DNA of 64,000 bases. Source: an uncultured Vicinamibacterales bacterium (GTDB taxonomy: Bacteria; Acidobacteriota; Vicinamibacteria; Vicinamibacterales; UBA8438). Below are positions 51,846 through 61,205 of the stretch, in pieces. The stretch covers positions 2,566,001-2,630,000 of the forward strand of contig OY282382.1 of NCBI GenBank assembly GCA_958295905.1. Reading direction: 5' to 3'. Position 1 is the first letter of the stretch, and each line of letters begins with the position of its first letter. A program made the translations under genes and the position numbers. Below the pieces are notes generated by a model that made no database searches, was not told the DNA's origin, and worked only from the letters and a program-made list of their open reading frames with translations.

Positions 51846-53035
51846 GTAGTATGGACATGGCGACCACGGTACGACGGCTGCGCATGGGCATGGTGGGGGG
51901 AGGCCCCGGGGCGTTCATCGGCGACGTCCACCGTCGGGCCGCCTGCATCGACGGGGACGTGGAGCTGGTGGCGGGGGCGTTCGCGTCCGACGCCGCCCGC
52001 TCGCGGCGGAAGGGGGCCGAGCTGGGGTTGAGCCCTGACCGCACCTACGCGTCGTACGCCGAGATGGTCGACGGCGAGCGCGCGCTGCCGGACCGCGACC
52101 GGATCGACTTCGTGTCCATCGTCACCCCGAACCATGTCCATTTCCCCGTTGCGAAGGCGTTTCTCGAGGCCGGGTTCCACGTGGTCTGCGACAAGCCGAT
52201 GACCTTCACGGTGGACGAGGCGCGCGAGCTGCGCCAGATCGTCCGCAAGCGCCGCCGCGTCTTCGCCCTGACCCACAACTACACCGGCTACCCGATGGTG
52301 AAGCTGGCCCGCGACCTCGCCCGCGGGGGCGATCTCGGCCGGCTGCGCAAGGTGGTCGTCGAGTACCCCCAGGGCTGGCTCGCCACCCGTCTCGAGCGGA
52401 CCGGCATGAAGCAGGCCGAGTGGCGCACCGATCCCGCCCGCAGCGGGGGCAGCGGCTGCATGGGGGACATCGGCACCCACGCGGAGAACCTGGCGGAATA
52501 CGTCACGGGACTGCGCATCGTCGAGCTGTGCGCCGACCTGACGACCTTCGTCCGGGGGCGCCGCCTCGACGACGACGGCAATGTGCTGGTGCGGTTCCAG
52601 AAGGGGGCGCGCGGTGTGCTGCACGCCAGCCAGGTGTCGGTGGGGGAGGAGAACGCGCTCACCCTCCGGGTCTACGGCGCGGAGAAGGGGCTGGAATGGC
52701 GCCAGGAGGACCCCAACACGCTCCGGGTCCGGTCGAACGACGGGCCGGTCGAGCTCTGGAGCCGCGGCCAGGGCTACGTCGCCGCCAGGAGTCCCGCCGC
52801 GGCGCGGGCCACCCACCTGCCGGCGGGACATCCCGAGGCGTTCCTCGACGCCTTCGCCAACGTCTACCGCAACGCCGCCGACACCATCCGCGCCCGTCTC
52901 GCCGGCGCCGAGCCGGACCCGCTGGCCCTCGACTTCCCGACCGTCGACGACGGCCTGCGCGGCATGCTGTTCATCGAGGCGCTGATCGAGAGCGCGCGGT
53001 CCGACCGCAAGTGGACGCGGGTGCCGGCGCAGTGA
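51842..53035 (+). CDS. Cytosolic Gfo/Idh/MocA family oxidoreductase
   Basis: 397 residues from GTG 51842, coupled to the previous stop; an ATG at 51851 is also possible. Rossmann domain RLRMGMVGGGPGAFIGDVHR, FVSIVTPNHVHFPVAKAFLE AGFHVVCDKPMTFTVDEARE (CDKP replaces EKP, which is common), ALTHNYTGYPMVKLARDLA, then SGGSGCMGDIGTHAENLAEY (His). Long family form with the C-terminal beta domain (WKRVPAQ-like ending). NAD(P)-dependent sugar or inositol oxidation; it completes the sugar cluster started by the isomerase at 49537, from which the EEP pair separates it. Confidence 0.9.
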   Translation: MSSMDMATTVRRLRMGMVGGGPGAFIGDVHRRAACIDGDVELVAGAFASDAARSRRKGAELGLSPDRTYASYAEMVDGERALPDRDRIDFVSIVTPNHVHFPVAKAFLEAGFHVVCDKPMTFTVDEARELRQIVRKRRRVFALTHNYTGYPMVKLARDLARGGDLGRLRKVVVEYPQGWLATRLERTGMKQAEWRTDPARSGGSGCMGDIGTHAENLAEYVTGLRIVELCADLTTFVRGRRLDDDGNVLVRFQKGARGVLHASQVSVGEENALTLRVYGAEKGLEWRQEDPNTLRVRSNDGPVELWSRGQGYVAARSPAAARATHLPAGHPEAFLDAFANVYRNAADTIRARLAGAEPDPLALDFPTVDDGLRGMLFIEALIESARSDRKWTRVPAQ

Positions 53036-53165
53036 GGAACGAGCGCGAGCGGAGCCCGCCCGTGCTTGACGGTCGGAAGGAACTGCCCGCGAGGACCGCC
53101 CGGCTCGACGCAACGGAACGGTTCGTCCATGAGCTGCGCCGCTACTCCGTGGGGCCGCCTCTCAC

Positions 53166-53345
53166 TGCGACCTGCCGGCGGCACCCGGGCAGCGCTATGT
53201 CCAGCTCGGCTGGATCGCCGCCGGCGCCGCCGGTGCCGGCGGCGAGGTGCACATGCCGCACGTGATCCGCGACTGGCACGCGCTCGCGTGGTTCGACTGG
53301 CATCTCAAGGACGATCGAGAGGCCCGTGAACGGCTATCGAATCCG
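53166..53345 (+). pseudogene. Possible alpha/beta-hydrolase C-terminal remnant
   Basis: A short coherent stretch reads GQRYVQLGWIAAGAAGAGGE VHMPHVIRDWHALAWFDWHL KDDREARERLSNPDPFG. VxxWHALAWFDWHLKGD resembles the last helix of secreted alpha/beta hydrolases that follow a catalytic His. The upstream part and a start are missing; the 522-bp gap 53036-53557 otherwise shows no gene. Weak call. Confidence 0.3.
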
Positions 53346-53557
53346 GATCCGTTCGGGGCGACGACGCGCTGCGGGGTGCGGTCGCCGAGTCCCACGCGGC
53401 CCGCCGGAAGGACGTCGCCGCCGCGGCGTGGCATGGCGGAACCGATCGTGCGTACCTCTAAGTTGCCGACGACCTGTCCGCGCCAGCGCCGCCTCCGGCC
53501 GCCCACGTGTCAGGGAACACCCGGCGCCAGGCGGAGTGTTACCCTACTGATGGAGCG

Positions 53558-54826
53558 ATGCCGGTAGTAAATCCTGAGATCCTCGTCTGGGCACGGAAGA
53601 CCGCCGGTCTGACCATTCAGGACGCCGTCGCGAAGGTCGGCATCAGAGACGCCCGAGGCATGGCGGCCATCGACCGGCTGACGGCGCTGGAACGCGGCGA
53701 GGAGAGGCCTACGCGGCCGATCCTGGTCAAGATGGCGCACCATTACCGGCGCCCGCTGCTCGCCTTCTACCTGAATACACCGCCGCGGAGGAATGACCGC
53801 GGCCCAGACTTCCGCACGCTGCCTGGGGCGCGTTCGTCGGAGACGGATGCCCTGATCGACGCGCTGGTCCGCAATCTACAGAGTCGCCAGAGCATGGTCC
53901 GGGCCGCGCTGGAGGCTGAGGAGGAAGCCGAGCCTCTGCTGTTCGTGGGTGCCCTCTTGAGGAGCGGGGACGCAGATGTTGGGATCGAATCCTTGCGCCG
54001 AGTACTCCGACACAAGCAGGAGGCCGCCCGATTGTTGCGGCACGCGGTGGGGGTACTTGGCCAAGTGCTCGGCGACGATCTGAACGCCGCAAGGCACTAC
54101 GCCGAACCTAGCGCCGAACACGCATTCCGGTTGCTCCGCTCGCGAACGGAGGATGCCGGCGTATTCGTCCTGCTCCAGGGCGATCTAGGCAGCCACCACA
54201 CGGCCATCGACGTGGAGGTTTTTCGCGGTCTCGCGATCGCGGATGACGTCGCGCCGTTCGTGGTCATCAACGACAACGATTCCAGGGCTGCATGGTCTTT
54301 CACGCTCCTGCACGAGTTGACGCATCTGCTGCTCGGCCAGACGGGCTTCAGCAGTGTGAATACCGGAACCGAGATCGAGGAGTTCTGCAACAACGTGGCC
54401 GCCGAATGGCTGCTGCCCGCGCGGACGCTCGATGAGATCGAGGTTGAGATCGAGCGGGGGCGGGACGGTGTCGAACAGAAGCGCCGTATCAGCGACTTCG
54501 CCCGTGAGCACAACCTGAGCCGGACCATGGTCGCCTACCGGCTCCTGCGCTCCAACCGCATCGATCGGTCGACCTTCGAGCGTCTCCGGGGAGACTTCCA
54601 CCAGCAGTGGCGGCAGCTTCGCGCTCGGCATCGTGAGCGGGCCCGCAAGTCGGAGGGCGGCCCCAGCTACTACGTCGTGCGCCGGTACCGCGTCGGGCAG
54701 GGGCTACTCCGTTTCACCCGCCGGATGGTGGACTCTGGAGCACTATCGACGACCAAGGCGGCCAGGATCCTGGGCGTCAAGGCCCCGCAAGTCGGGAAGA
54801 TGCTTCGCCCGGCGAAGGCGCGGTAG
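53558..54826 (+). CDS. XRE-type HTH plus ImmA/IrrE metallopeptidase (antitoxin/regulator of DUF4411 toxin)
   Basis: 422 residues from ATG 53558 (GGAGCG just upstream). N-terminal helix-turn-helix with ILVWARKTAGLTIQDAVAKV and LTALERGEERPTRPILVKMA HHYRRPL (XRE-like). The middle is helical. The ImmA/IrrE domain has AWSFTLLHELTHLLLGQTGF (HELTH zinc motif) and EIEEFCNNVAAEWLLPARTL. A C-terminal second HTH-like piece is LSTTKAARILGVKAPQVGKM. It lies 11 bp before a DUF4411 PIN-like gene, the common partnership in which this protein regulates or neutralises the toxin (family knowledge). Confidence 0.9.
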   Translation: MPVVNPEILVWARKTAGLTIQDAVAKVGIRDARGMAAIDRLTALERGEERPTRPILVKMAHHYRRPLLAFYLNTPPRRNDRGPDFRTLPGARSSETDALIDALVRNLQSRQSMVRAALEAEEEAEPLLFVGALLRSGDADVGIESLRRVLRHKQEAARLLRHAVGVLGQVLGDDLNAARHYAEPSAEHAFRLLRSRTEDAGVFVLLQGDLGSHHTAIDVEVFRGLAIADDVAPFVVINDNDSRAAWSFTLLHELTHLLLGQTGFSSVNTGTEIEEFCNNVAAEWLLPARTLDEIEVEIERGRDGVEQKRRISDFAREHNLSRTMVAYRLLRSNRIDRSTFERLRGDFHQQWRQLRARHRERARKSEGGPSYYVVRRYRVGQGLLRFTRRMVDSGALSTTKAARILGVKAPQVGKMLRPAKAR

Positions 54827-54837
54827 GGAGACGGTGC

Positions 54838-55332
54838 TTGCTCTACCTGCTCGACGCCAACGTTCTCATCGACGCGAACCGCGACTACTATCCCCTTGGA
54901 CGTGTGCCCGAGTTCTGGGAATGGCTGGTCGATCGCGCGACCAAGCAGCAAGTGAAGATTCCCTTGGAGGTTTACGAGGAGATTCTCGCCGGCCGGGACG
55001 ACGATCTCACGCGTTGGCTGAAGGACAACCGGGACGCGCTGCTGCTCGACGAGAACGTCGACGAAATGCTGGTTGCCCAAGTAACGGAGTTGGGCTACGG
55101 GCCGGACCTAAGCGAGGAGGAAGTCGAGCGTATCGGCCGCGACCCGTTTCTCATCGCCTACGCGCTCGGCAAGCCCGCGCAGCGCACTGTCGTCACCACC
55201 GAGGTATCGAAACCGAGGAAGAAGCGTGCGAACCGCCACATCCCTGACGTGTGTGACGATCTGGGCGTGTTCTGCCGCAACACGTACCAGTTCATCGACG
55301 TGCTGGACTTCAGGACCGGCCGGCGAGAATGA
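54838..55332 (+). CDS. DUF4411 PIN-like toxin
   Basis: 164 residues from TTG 54838, GGGAG upstream. PIN-like fold: LYLLDANVLIDANRDYYPLG (first catalytic Asp in LLDAN), VPEFWEWLVDRATKQQVKIP, VYEEILAGRDDDLTRWLKDN, DPFLIAYALGKPAQRTVVTT EVSK and PDVCDDLGVFCRNTYQFIDV L (late Asp residues). DUF4411 proteins are nucleases of the VapC-like group. TA pair with the gene upstream. Confidence 0.9.
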   Translation: MLYLLDANVLIDANRDYYPLGRVPEFWEWLVDRATKQQVKIPLEVYEEILAGRDDDLTRWLKDNRDALLLDENVDEMLVAQVTELGYGPDLSEEEVERIGRDPFLIAYALGKPAQRTVVTTEVSKPRKKRANRHIPDVCDDLGVFCRNTYQFIDVLDFRTGRRE

Positions 55333-55497
55333 GGCCATGCCGGCATGAGGTACACGACCACGCCGCCGACCTCGCCCGCGAGTGGGGGAAGGCCGCTTGG
55401 TCACGGCGGCCGAGCAGGTAGAGGCGGAGGTTGCGGAGGTGGTTGCCTTTGCGTGGCAGCCGGGCAGCGAGCACACGCTGGAGGTGCCGTCGCCGTG

Positions 55498-55764
55498 CGT
55501 CAGGTCGGCGTCGAGCCGCCGCGCTGGCACGACGCCGGCAGCATTCTGCGGGAGCATCGCGGACGGCTCCCGGCAGACGCCGCGCGCGAGGTCGAGCGGC
55601 TGGCGGGCATCTCCGCCGCTTTGCGCAAGGATCGGGAACTGTCGTTCTACGGAGACATCGACTTCATTCCCACCGAGCACTACACGCGCGGGCACGCCCA
55701 ACAGGCGCTCGACGATGTCTCCTGGGTCGTCTCGGTCGCGGCGACGGTCATTGGAACTCGGTGA
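55498..55764 (+). pseudogene. HEPN-domain protein, C-terminal part only
   Basis: Reads WHDAGSILREHRGRLPADAA REVERLAGISAALRKDRELS FYGDIDFIPTEHYTRGHAQQ ALDDVSWVVSVAATVIG. This is the second half of the HEPN fold found next to MNT nucleotidyltransferases. The N-terminal half with the RxxxxH motif is not coherent: upstream 55345-55497 has scrambled frames (PLGHGGRAGRGGGC), and no MNT partner is visible. It may be a broken HEPN/MNT toxin unit. Confidence 0.6.
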
Positions 55765-55825
55765 CGGACCCCTCCCCGCTTGGATGTGCCCGGGACGGCA
55801 GCGCGCTCTTTTTTGTGGGGATTAA

Positions 55826-55880
55826 AGTGTCTGTATTGGTATTTTTATGTGGATAAAAGTGTATACTTCAACCTCCGTGG
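55826..55880 (+). promoter_or_regulatory. AT-rich promoter-like region of the AAA ATPase gene
   Basis: Very AT-rich for this genome: TTAAAGTGTCTGTATTGGTA, TTTTTATGTGGATAAAAGTG, TATACTTCAAC. TTGGTA and TATACT are plausible -35/-10-like boxes but their spacing is imperfect. The near-direct repeats TTAAAGTGT and ATAAAAGTGT could be an operator. Confidence 0.4.
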
Positions 55881-55925
55881 GTGCTACGCTGCCGGGAGAC
55901 CAACCCAGCCGCAGGCCCACCCCGC

Positions 55926-57236
55926 ATGCTGCAGCGACTGCTGATCGACGATCTCCGGGCATGGCGCCGGGAACCCACCCGCAAGCCGCTGCTGCTCGAC
56001 GGCGCGCGTCAGGTCGGCAAGACATGGCTGATCGACCGGATCTTCGGACCCCGGGAGTTCAGGGCGGTCCATCGGTTCGACTTCCGGCGCGAGCCGGGGC
56101 TCGAGCGGCTGTTCGCGGAGAGTCTCGACCCGCGGACGGTCCTCTCGAACCTGGAGTTGCACGTCGACGCGGGCATCGACGTCGAGCGCGACCTCGTCTT
56201 CTTCGACGAGGTGGGTGAGTGCCAGCCCGCCGTCGACGCCCTCAAGTACTTCGCCGAGGCCCTGCCCCGGGCGTTCGTGTGCGCGTCCGGCTCCAACGTC
56301 GGCCTCCTCGATTCGTTTCCGGTCGGGAGCGTCCGGCAACTGGAGATGTTCCCCCTGTGCTTCGAGGAGTTCCTGATGGCAGCCGGGCGCCCGCGGCTCC
56401 TGCAGGCGTTTCGCGAACGGCGGCGCGGGGAGGCGGTTCACCTGCAGCTCTGGCCCCTCCTGCTCGACTACTACTTCGTCGGCGGCATGCCGGAGGCGGT
56501 GTCGCACTGGTTCGAGACGGCGGGTTCGATCCGCGGGCGGGCCGAAGGGGTCGCCCGGATTCACCGGGAGCTCGTGGCCGGCTATCGGCGCGACTTCGGG
56601 AAGTACGCCGGCAAGCTGCACGCGCAGCATATCGATGCGGTGTTCTCGAACGTGCCGCGCCAACTCGCCGCCAGTGAGGACGGCTCGGTGCGGCGCTTCC
56701 GGTTCCGGAACGCGATCGAGCGCAAGCGGCGCTACCGCGAGCTGCGCGGCCCCATCGACTGGCTGGAGGCGGCGAAGCTGGTTCGCAAGTGCTATCCCGT
56801 CAAGGACCGGCCGCGCGTGCCGCTGTGGGCGCAGGCGCGGCGGAACATCTTCAAGCTGTACCTGTTCGACGTGGGGCTGCTCGGGCATATGCTCGGTCTC
56901 ACCTATGCCGATCAGCGCTCGCAGGACTTCAGCTTCAAGGGCTACGTCGCCGAGAACTTCGTGCAGACCGAGCTGAGCGCCCGGGTGAGCTATCCCACGT
57001 TCGGGTGGGAGCAGGCGCAGGCGGAAGTGGAGTTTCTCCACCGGGCCCGCGACGGCGCGATCGTCCCCGTCGAAGTCAAGAGCGGCGGCCGCACCCGGGC
57101 TCGCAGCCTGCGCTCCTACCTGGAGCGCTACGAGCCCCGCCGCGCGATCAAGCTCGTCGGCCGGCCCGGCGGCGACGGCGATGGAGGGGTCGAAATGTGG
57201 CCGCTGTACTACGCCCAGCACCTGCGCGATCTGTAG
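55926..57236 (+). CDS. AAA+ ATPase with C-terminal DUF4143 domain
   Basis: 436 residues from ATG 55926. N-terminal AAA domain: KPLLLDGARQVGKTWLIDRI (Walker A, GARQVGKT), RDLVFFDEVGECQPAVDALK YF (Walker B, FFDE), LPRAFVCASGSNVGLLD (sensor-like). The C-terminal DUF4143 domain (NIFKLYLFDVGLLGHMLGLT, FSFKGYVAENFVQTEL, VPVEVKSGGRTRARSLRSYL with the nuclease-like EVKSG motif) matches the family. Such proteins are common in defence or mobile-element islets with TA genes; their biochemical role is unknown. AT-rich leader and island context suggest horizontal gain. Confidence 0.93.
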   Translation: MLQRLLIDDLRAWRREPTRKPLLLDGARQVGKTWLIDRIFGPREFRAVHRFDFRREPGLERLFAESLDPRTVLSNLELHVDAGIDVERDLVFFDEVGECQPAVDALKYFAEALPRAFVCASGSNVGLLDSFPVGSVRQLEMFPLCFEEFLMAAGRPRLLQAFRERRRGEAVHLQLWPLLLDYYFVGGMPEAVSHWFETAGSIRGRAEGVARIHRELVAGYRRDFGKYAGKLHAQHIDAVFSNVPRQLAASEDGSVRRFRFRNAIERKRRYRELRGPIDWLEAAKLVRKCYPVKDRPRVPLWAQARRNIFKLYLFDVGLLGHMLGLTYADQRSQDFSFKGYVAENFVQTELSARVSYPTFGWEQAQAEVEFLHRARDGAIVPVEVKSGGRTRARSLRSYLERYEPRRAIKLVGRPGGDGDGGVEMWPLYYAQHLRDL

Positions 57237-57488
57237 GTAGCGCGCCTCTCGACATCCCGGCGAAAGCGCCGGCGGAGCCGAGCCTACGCGCGTGCGAACA
57301 CCATCTTCCGTTCCAGATCGGTCCGGATCCGGCCGGCGGGATAGCGTTGGAGCAGTGCTGCCATCAAGACGATGCCTGCATTTTGGCGTCCATGTGAAAA
57401 ATCTTGCTTGATTTTTCGATCCGTGGCGAAACTCACGCGCTGACCGTCGGACGGCCGGCCGTCGCCACGAGCCGAGCCTGCCACCCAG

Positions 57489-57646
57489 CAGCCCGTGGCA
57501 AAACTCCGCGGCGCGCCAGAACTGGCCGGCGCTGGCGCGGAAACGGCTCGGATCGGCCAGATTTCGGCGATTTCGACCGCTGTACGACACGCTCTTGGGC
57601 CGAATACGGTCCCGGCCGGATGCAGCACAACTTCTGCCACGGACTG
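57489..57646. mobile_element. 158-bp MITE, copy 3 (intergenic)
   Basis: Left end CAGCCCGTGGCAAAACT, right end inverted CAGTCCGTGGCAGAAGT. CCAG flanks both sides (57485-57488 and 57647-57650). It sits 11 bp beyond the stop of the DUF3604 gene. The rest of the 420-bp gap 57237-57656 has no gene. Confidence 0.93.
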
Positions 57647-57656
57647 CCAGGGGCCG

Positions 57657-60284
57657 CTACCGCGACGGATAGCCCCCCACCCAGATGGGACTCGACCACG
57701 CCATCGCGTCGTTCACCTGCCGCACCCGCACGTAGTAGTAGTCGCCCTGGCGCGGGGTGTCCTCGTCGGTGTGGCTGAAGCTGACGTCCCGCGGGCCGTT
57801 GCGGATGAGGCGGCGCAGGGTGATGCGGTCGTCGGGGTAGTCGTCGATGGGCATGGCCCGGCCGATGCCGCCCGCGTTGAGGGTCAGCCGCACCCGGGTG
57901 GCGGGGATGACCGCGGGGGGCCGGTAGAAGGGGGGCGCCGAGCCGGTCTCGGTGGTTTCCTCGAGGTCGATCGAGAGGGCCACGCTGGGGCGGATGCCCG
58001 ACAGCGTGAGCCGCAACGAGCTGCTGTCGCCGCGGGTGTGGGTGGCGAAGCGGGCGCCGTTGGCGGTCCGCTCGAGGAACTGGGTGGTCGGGTTCACGAA
58101 GTCGGTGGCGGAGACGGCGTTGACGGTCGCCCCGGTCACCCGCACCTCGCCGCGCCAGTGGCGCCAGCCCCGCGGGGCGTCGCCGGGGTGGACCGGCGTC
58201 TCGCCGGACGAGAACGACAGCAGCCACTCCTCCGTGCCGGCGGGCCGGCCGCGGCCCACCGCATACTCCCCGCTCCAGATGACCTCGTCGTTCTTCAGCA
58301 ATTCGACCGACCGGATGGGCGCGGTGCCGACGACCCGGCCCTCGACGGCGCGGACCTCGGCGTACTCGGCCTCCTGGCCCATCGACGTGCCGTTGACGTC
58401 GACGTCGAGGATGATGCGATCGCCGGTCGTCGCATAGGTGCGCCGCTGCTTCATCGCGTCGAAGATCGCGTCGCGCGACCGCTCGGGGGCCATGACCGCG
58501 CCGAGGCCGCCGCGCTGGGCCAGCGAGTTGCGGTTCGGGGCGGAGTAGCCGGGGTGCGACAGGTGGTCGTCCGAGGCGGCGATGAGGCCCACGCGGTGGC
58601 CGTGCGACAGGTACTGGCGGACGAACCCGTTGAAGGTGCCGTGCATCGACATCATCTCGATCAGGGGCTCGAGCCGCGGATCCGACTGGCGGTAGTCGCC
58701 GGGGTTGTGCGCGTGCGGGATCGCGAGGACGTCGGCGGGGTCGTAGCGCGCGTGCAGGCCCTGGTAGAGCTGCGACAGGGTCGGGTACTCGACGGCGGAC
58801 ACCGGCGTCCGGTCGGCGGTGTTCCGGTAGAGCACGTTGTGGTGGCCGCCGAACCGGGCGGGCCGGGTCCATTCCCAGCCGAGATAGGGGATGAACCGTC
58901 CCGGGTCGTCGAAAGCCTCCACCGCCCGCTTCGACAGCGCCCACTCCGCGTCGTCGAGCCAGACGTCGTGCTCGGAGTGGGTCACGAAGTCGAGCCGGGC
59001 GTCGTCGCGCGCGAACGTCATGAAGAAGTCGATGGTGCCGATGCCCTCGGCGTAGCCGGAGTGGCCGTGGGTGTCGCCCCAGAAGATGCGGCGCTCGGGG
59101 TTTTCGACGACGAGAATCGGATTGGCGTCGCCGGAGATCGCGCCGTCCTCCGACCGGATGTCGATCCAGTGCGGTCCCGGCTCGTCCAGCGTGAGGGGCA
59201 CGAGAGAGATGGCGTCGGCGCCGGCGGGGGTGGTGGCGCGCACCTCGCCGTTCACGAGCACCTCGAAGGCGGGGACGTCGCCGGTGGCGCGGTTGAAGAA
59301 CGCGTCCTCGGCGCGCACCGAGAGCTCGAACGGCTCGCCGGGCTCGACGATGCTCGGGGCGAAGCCGTGCACGCCGGCGACCCGCGTCCCGCTGACGACG
59401 AACGGCAGGATGGGCAGCGGACGCCACTCGCCGGACGCGTCGAGATCGACGTAGAGGGGCAGGGGCATCCGCGCGCTCGACGTGCCGGTCATCAGCAGCC
59501 CCGGTCCGCCGCCGCCGGTGTCGCCGTAGGTGATGGTGGCCGCCTCGCCGGGGTCGAGCCGGCCCGAGACGAGCCGGAAGACGAGGGCCGGCTCGGGCGC
59601 CCGGAACCCGCCGTGGGGACCGCGCGCCATGTAGATGTCGGGCTCGAACGCCGCGTCGGCGTCGGTGGTGTCGATGGTGACGTAGCCCTCGCCGGCGGGG
59701 TCGCCGGTCTGGAACGGGCCATAGTTCATGTTGAAGTGCCGGGCCACCCAGAAGCCGCCGCCGGTCTCGACCGCGCGCGTCCCCACCGTCCACGTCTGGC
59801 GGATGGTCTGGTGGCTGCGCGCCTCGAACGGGCCGAGCGACTCGGCCGTCAGCTCGCCGAGGGCGCCGGGCTCGTCGTGCAGCGTGAACTGGCGGACGAG
59901 CCGGTCTATGGTCCCGCCCTGGGCGACCGCCGCGCGGCCCCTCGGGGGCAGGGTCGCCTGCAGCCGCACGCGCGGGCCCTCCAGCCCGACTTCGCCGCCG
60001 CCGAGGGCGTAGGCGTCGACCCACTCGTCGAGGATGCGCGCGCGCTCGGCGATGGTCGTCTCGTCGGTGGGGCTCGCCGCCACGTCGATCTTGAGCTGCT
60101 CGACGGCGGCGCGGAGGTCCGGCGTCAGGTAGTCGCCGCCGCCGCCGTCCGGCGCCCCGCACGCGGCGGCCCAGCCGGCCAGCGCGAGGGCCAGCGGCGC
60201 CCGGCGCGAAACCGGTCTCGTGACGGCCTCGGTTCGGCTGCGCGCCGCACCGCATCGTTCTCTGTCCGCTGCCGAGTGTGTCAT
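57657..60284 (-). CDS. DUF3604 (PHP-fold) lipoprotein
   Basis: 875 residues. N-terminal lipoprotein signal (APLALALAGWAAACGAPDG, lipobox AAAC), so membrane-anchored in the periplasm. Long N-terminal beta-rich part, then the PHP-like domain: RRIFWGDTHGHSGYAEGIGT, LDFVTHSEHDVWLDDAEW, LAIPHAHNPGDYRQS, VGLIAASDDHLSHPGYS (GDxHxH, HSEHD, PHAH, SDDH metal ligands), then a C-terminal fibronectin-like part (RQGDYYYVRVRQVNDAMAWS SPIWVGGYPS). Function unknown; phosphodiesterase or hydrolase activity is likely from the metal cluster. It shares domain logic with the PHP genes at 18027 and 26257 but is not a close copy. Confidence 0.88.
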   Translation of the reverse strand: MTHSAADRERCGAARSRTEAVTRPVSRRAPLALALAGWAAACGAPDGGGGDYLTPDLRAAVEQLKIDVAASPTDETTIAERARILDEWVDAYALGGGEVGLEGPRVRLQATLPPRGRAAVAQGGTIDRLVRQFTLHDEPGALGELTAESLGPFEARSHQTIRQTWTVGTRAVETGGGFWVARHFNMNYGPFQTGDPAGEGYVTIDTTDADAAFEPDIYMARGPHGGFRAPEPALVFRLVSGRLDPGEAATITYGDTGGGGPGLLMTGTSSARMPLPLYVDLDASGEWRPLPILPFVVSGTRVAGVHGFAPSIVEPGEPFELSVRAEDAFFNRATGDVPAFEVLVNGEVRATTPAGADAISLVPLTLDEPGPHWIDIRSEDGAISGDANPILVVENPERRIFWGDTHGHSGYAEGIGTIDFFMTFARDDARLDFVTHSEHDVWLDDAEWALSKRAVEAFDDPGRFIPYLGWEWTRPARFGGHHNVLYRNTADRTPVSAVEYPTLSQLYQGLHARYDPADVLAIPHAHNPGDYRQSDPRLEPLIEMMSMHGTFNGFVRQYLSHGHRVGLIAASDDHLSHPGYSAPNRNSLAQRGGLGAVMAPERSRDAIFDAMKQRRTYATTGDRIILDVDVNGTSMGQEAEYAEVRAVEGRVVGTAPIRSVELLKNDEVIWSGEYAVGRGRPAGTEEWLLSFSSGETPVHPGDAPRGWRHWRGEVRVTGATVNAVSATDFVNPTTQFLERTANGARFATHTRGDSSSLRLTLSGIRPSVALSIDLEETTETGSAPPFYRPPAVIPATRVRLTLNAGGIGRAMPIDDYPDDRITLRRLIRNGPRDVSFSHTDEDTPRQGDYYYVRVRQVNDAMAWSSPIWVGGYPSR

Positions 60285-60458
60285 CGGGGTATCCCGGCTT
60301 CCTCCAAATGCCGCGGCCGCCCGTCGACGCGCTGCGGCCGGCGTTTCGACGTTCAGGCACCCTTGCCGAAGACCCCGCGGGCATTCGACGGGCGGTGGCG
60401 CCTCCTTGCAGGAGCCGGCGTCGTTCTATGCTGCGGACCCGCTGCCGCGACCGCGCGG

Positions 60459-61205
60459 TCAGTCCTGCAGCTCGAACAGGATCGCGCGCGGCGCGCCGTC
60501 GATCACCTCGACCCGGTGCGCGCGGCCGGCCGGCCAGTAGTCGACGTCCTTGTAGGCGTAGGTCGTGTCTTCCGCGTGGCCGTCGTCGTCGATCGACCGC
60601 ATGGAACCGCCTTCGATGAAGACCGCGACGGTGTCGGTGGCGTGGACGTGGAGCGGCAGCTCGCCTCCGCCGATCAGATGGACGTCCCAGACCTTCACCC
60701 GGTCCACGTTCAGCATCATCGTCGCCCGGTCGTGGGGAACCGCGGGCGGGAGGTCGGTCCGCGCCGCCGGCGCCGGCGGCGGATCGTCCTTCAGGTCGAT
60801 CATGATCGAGTGCCGCTCGGGCTGCCCGATGCCCTCCTCCTTGTGCGTCACCCCCTTGGGGAGCAGGAAGGTGCTCGGAATCTCGAACGGCGTTTCGCTG
60901 ACGGTGAACGTCCCGTCCGGCCGCGTCACCCGCAGCGGCCCCCAGCGCAGGAACACGCCGGTCATGTCGTAGCGGTGGCGGTGATAGGGCTGCGGCGCCC
61001 CGTCGGGCCAGATGACCTCCCAGACGATCACCCGGTCGTTCTCGAACCGCTTGGTGACCCCCTCGCGGGGATAGGCGTGCGGATAGTCGGGCTCCTCCGG
61101 CGCCTGCGCCAGAACGGGAAGGGCGTCGGCGGTCAGGAGACCCGCGATCAACAGGCTCCCGATCGCCGCACCGGACCGCCGCCTTCGCATTATCATGATG
61201 CCCAT
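60459..61205 (-). CDS. Secreted two-cupin protein
   Basis: 248 residues; the start is taken at ATG 61205 (61196 and 61190 also possible). Signal peptide (LLIAGLLTADALPVLAQ). First cupin: VIVWEVIWPDGAPQPYHRHR YDMTGVFLRWGPLRV; second: RVKVWDVHLIGGGELPLHVH ATDTVAVFIEGGSM. The His pairs (YHRHRYD, LHVHATD) are metal ligands. The bicupin arrangement is seen in acidobacterial secreted proteins of unknown substrate. Standalone; 174 bp separate it from the DUF3604 gene start at 60284, and no operon is evident. Confidence 0.8.
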   Translation of the reverse strand: MGIMIMRRRRSGAAIGSLLIAGLLTADALPVLAQAPEEPDYPHAYPREGVTKRFENDRVIVWEVIWPDGAPQPYHRHRYDMTGVFLRWGPLRVTRPDGTFTVSETPFEIPSTFLLPKGVTHKEEGIGQPERHSIMIDLKDDPPPAPAARTDLPPAVPHDRATMMLNVDRVKVWDVHLIGGGELPLHVHATDTVAVFIEGGSMRSIDDDGHAEDTTYAYKDVDYWPAGRAHRVEVIDGAPRAILFELQD

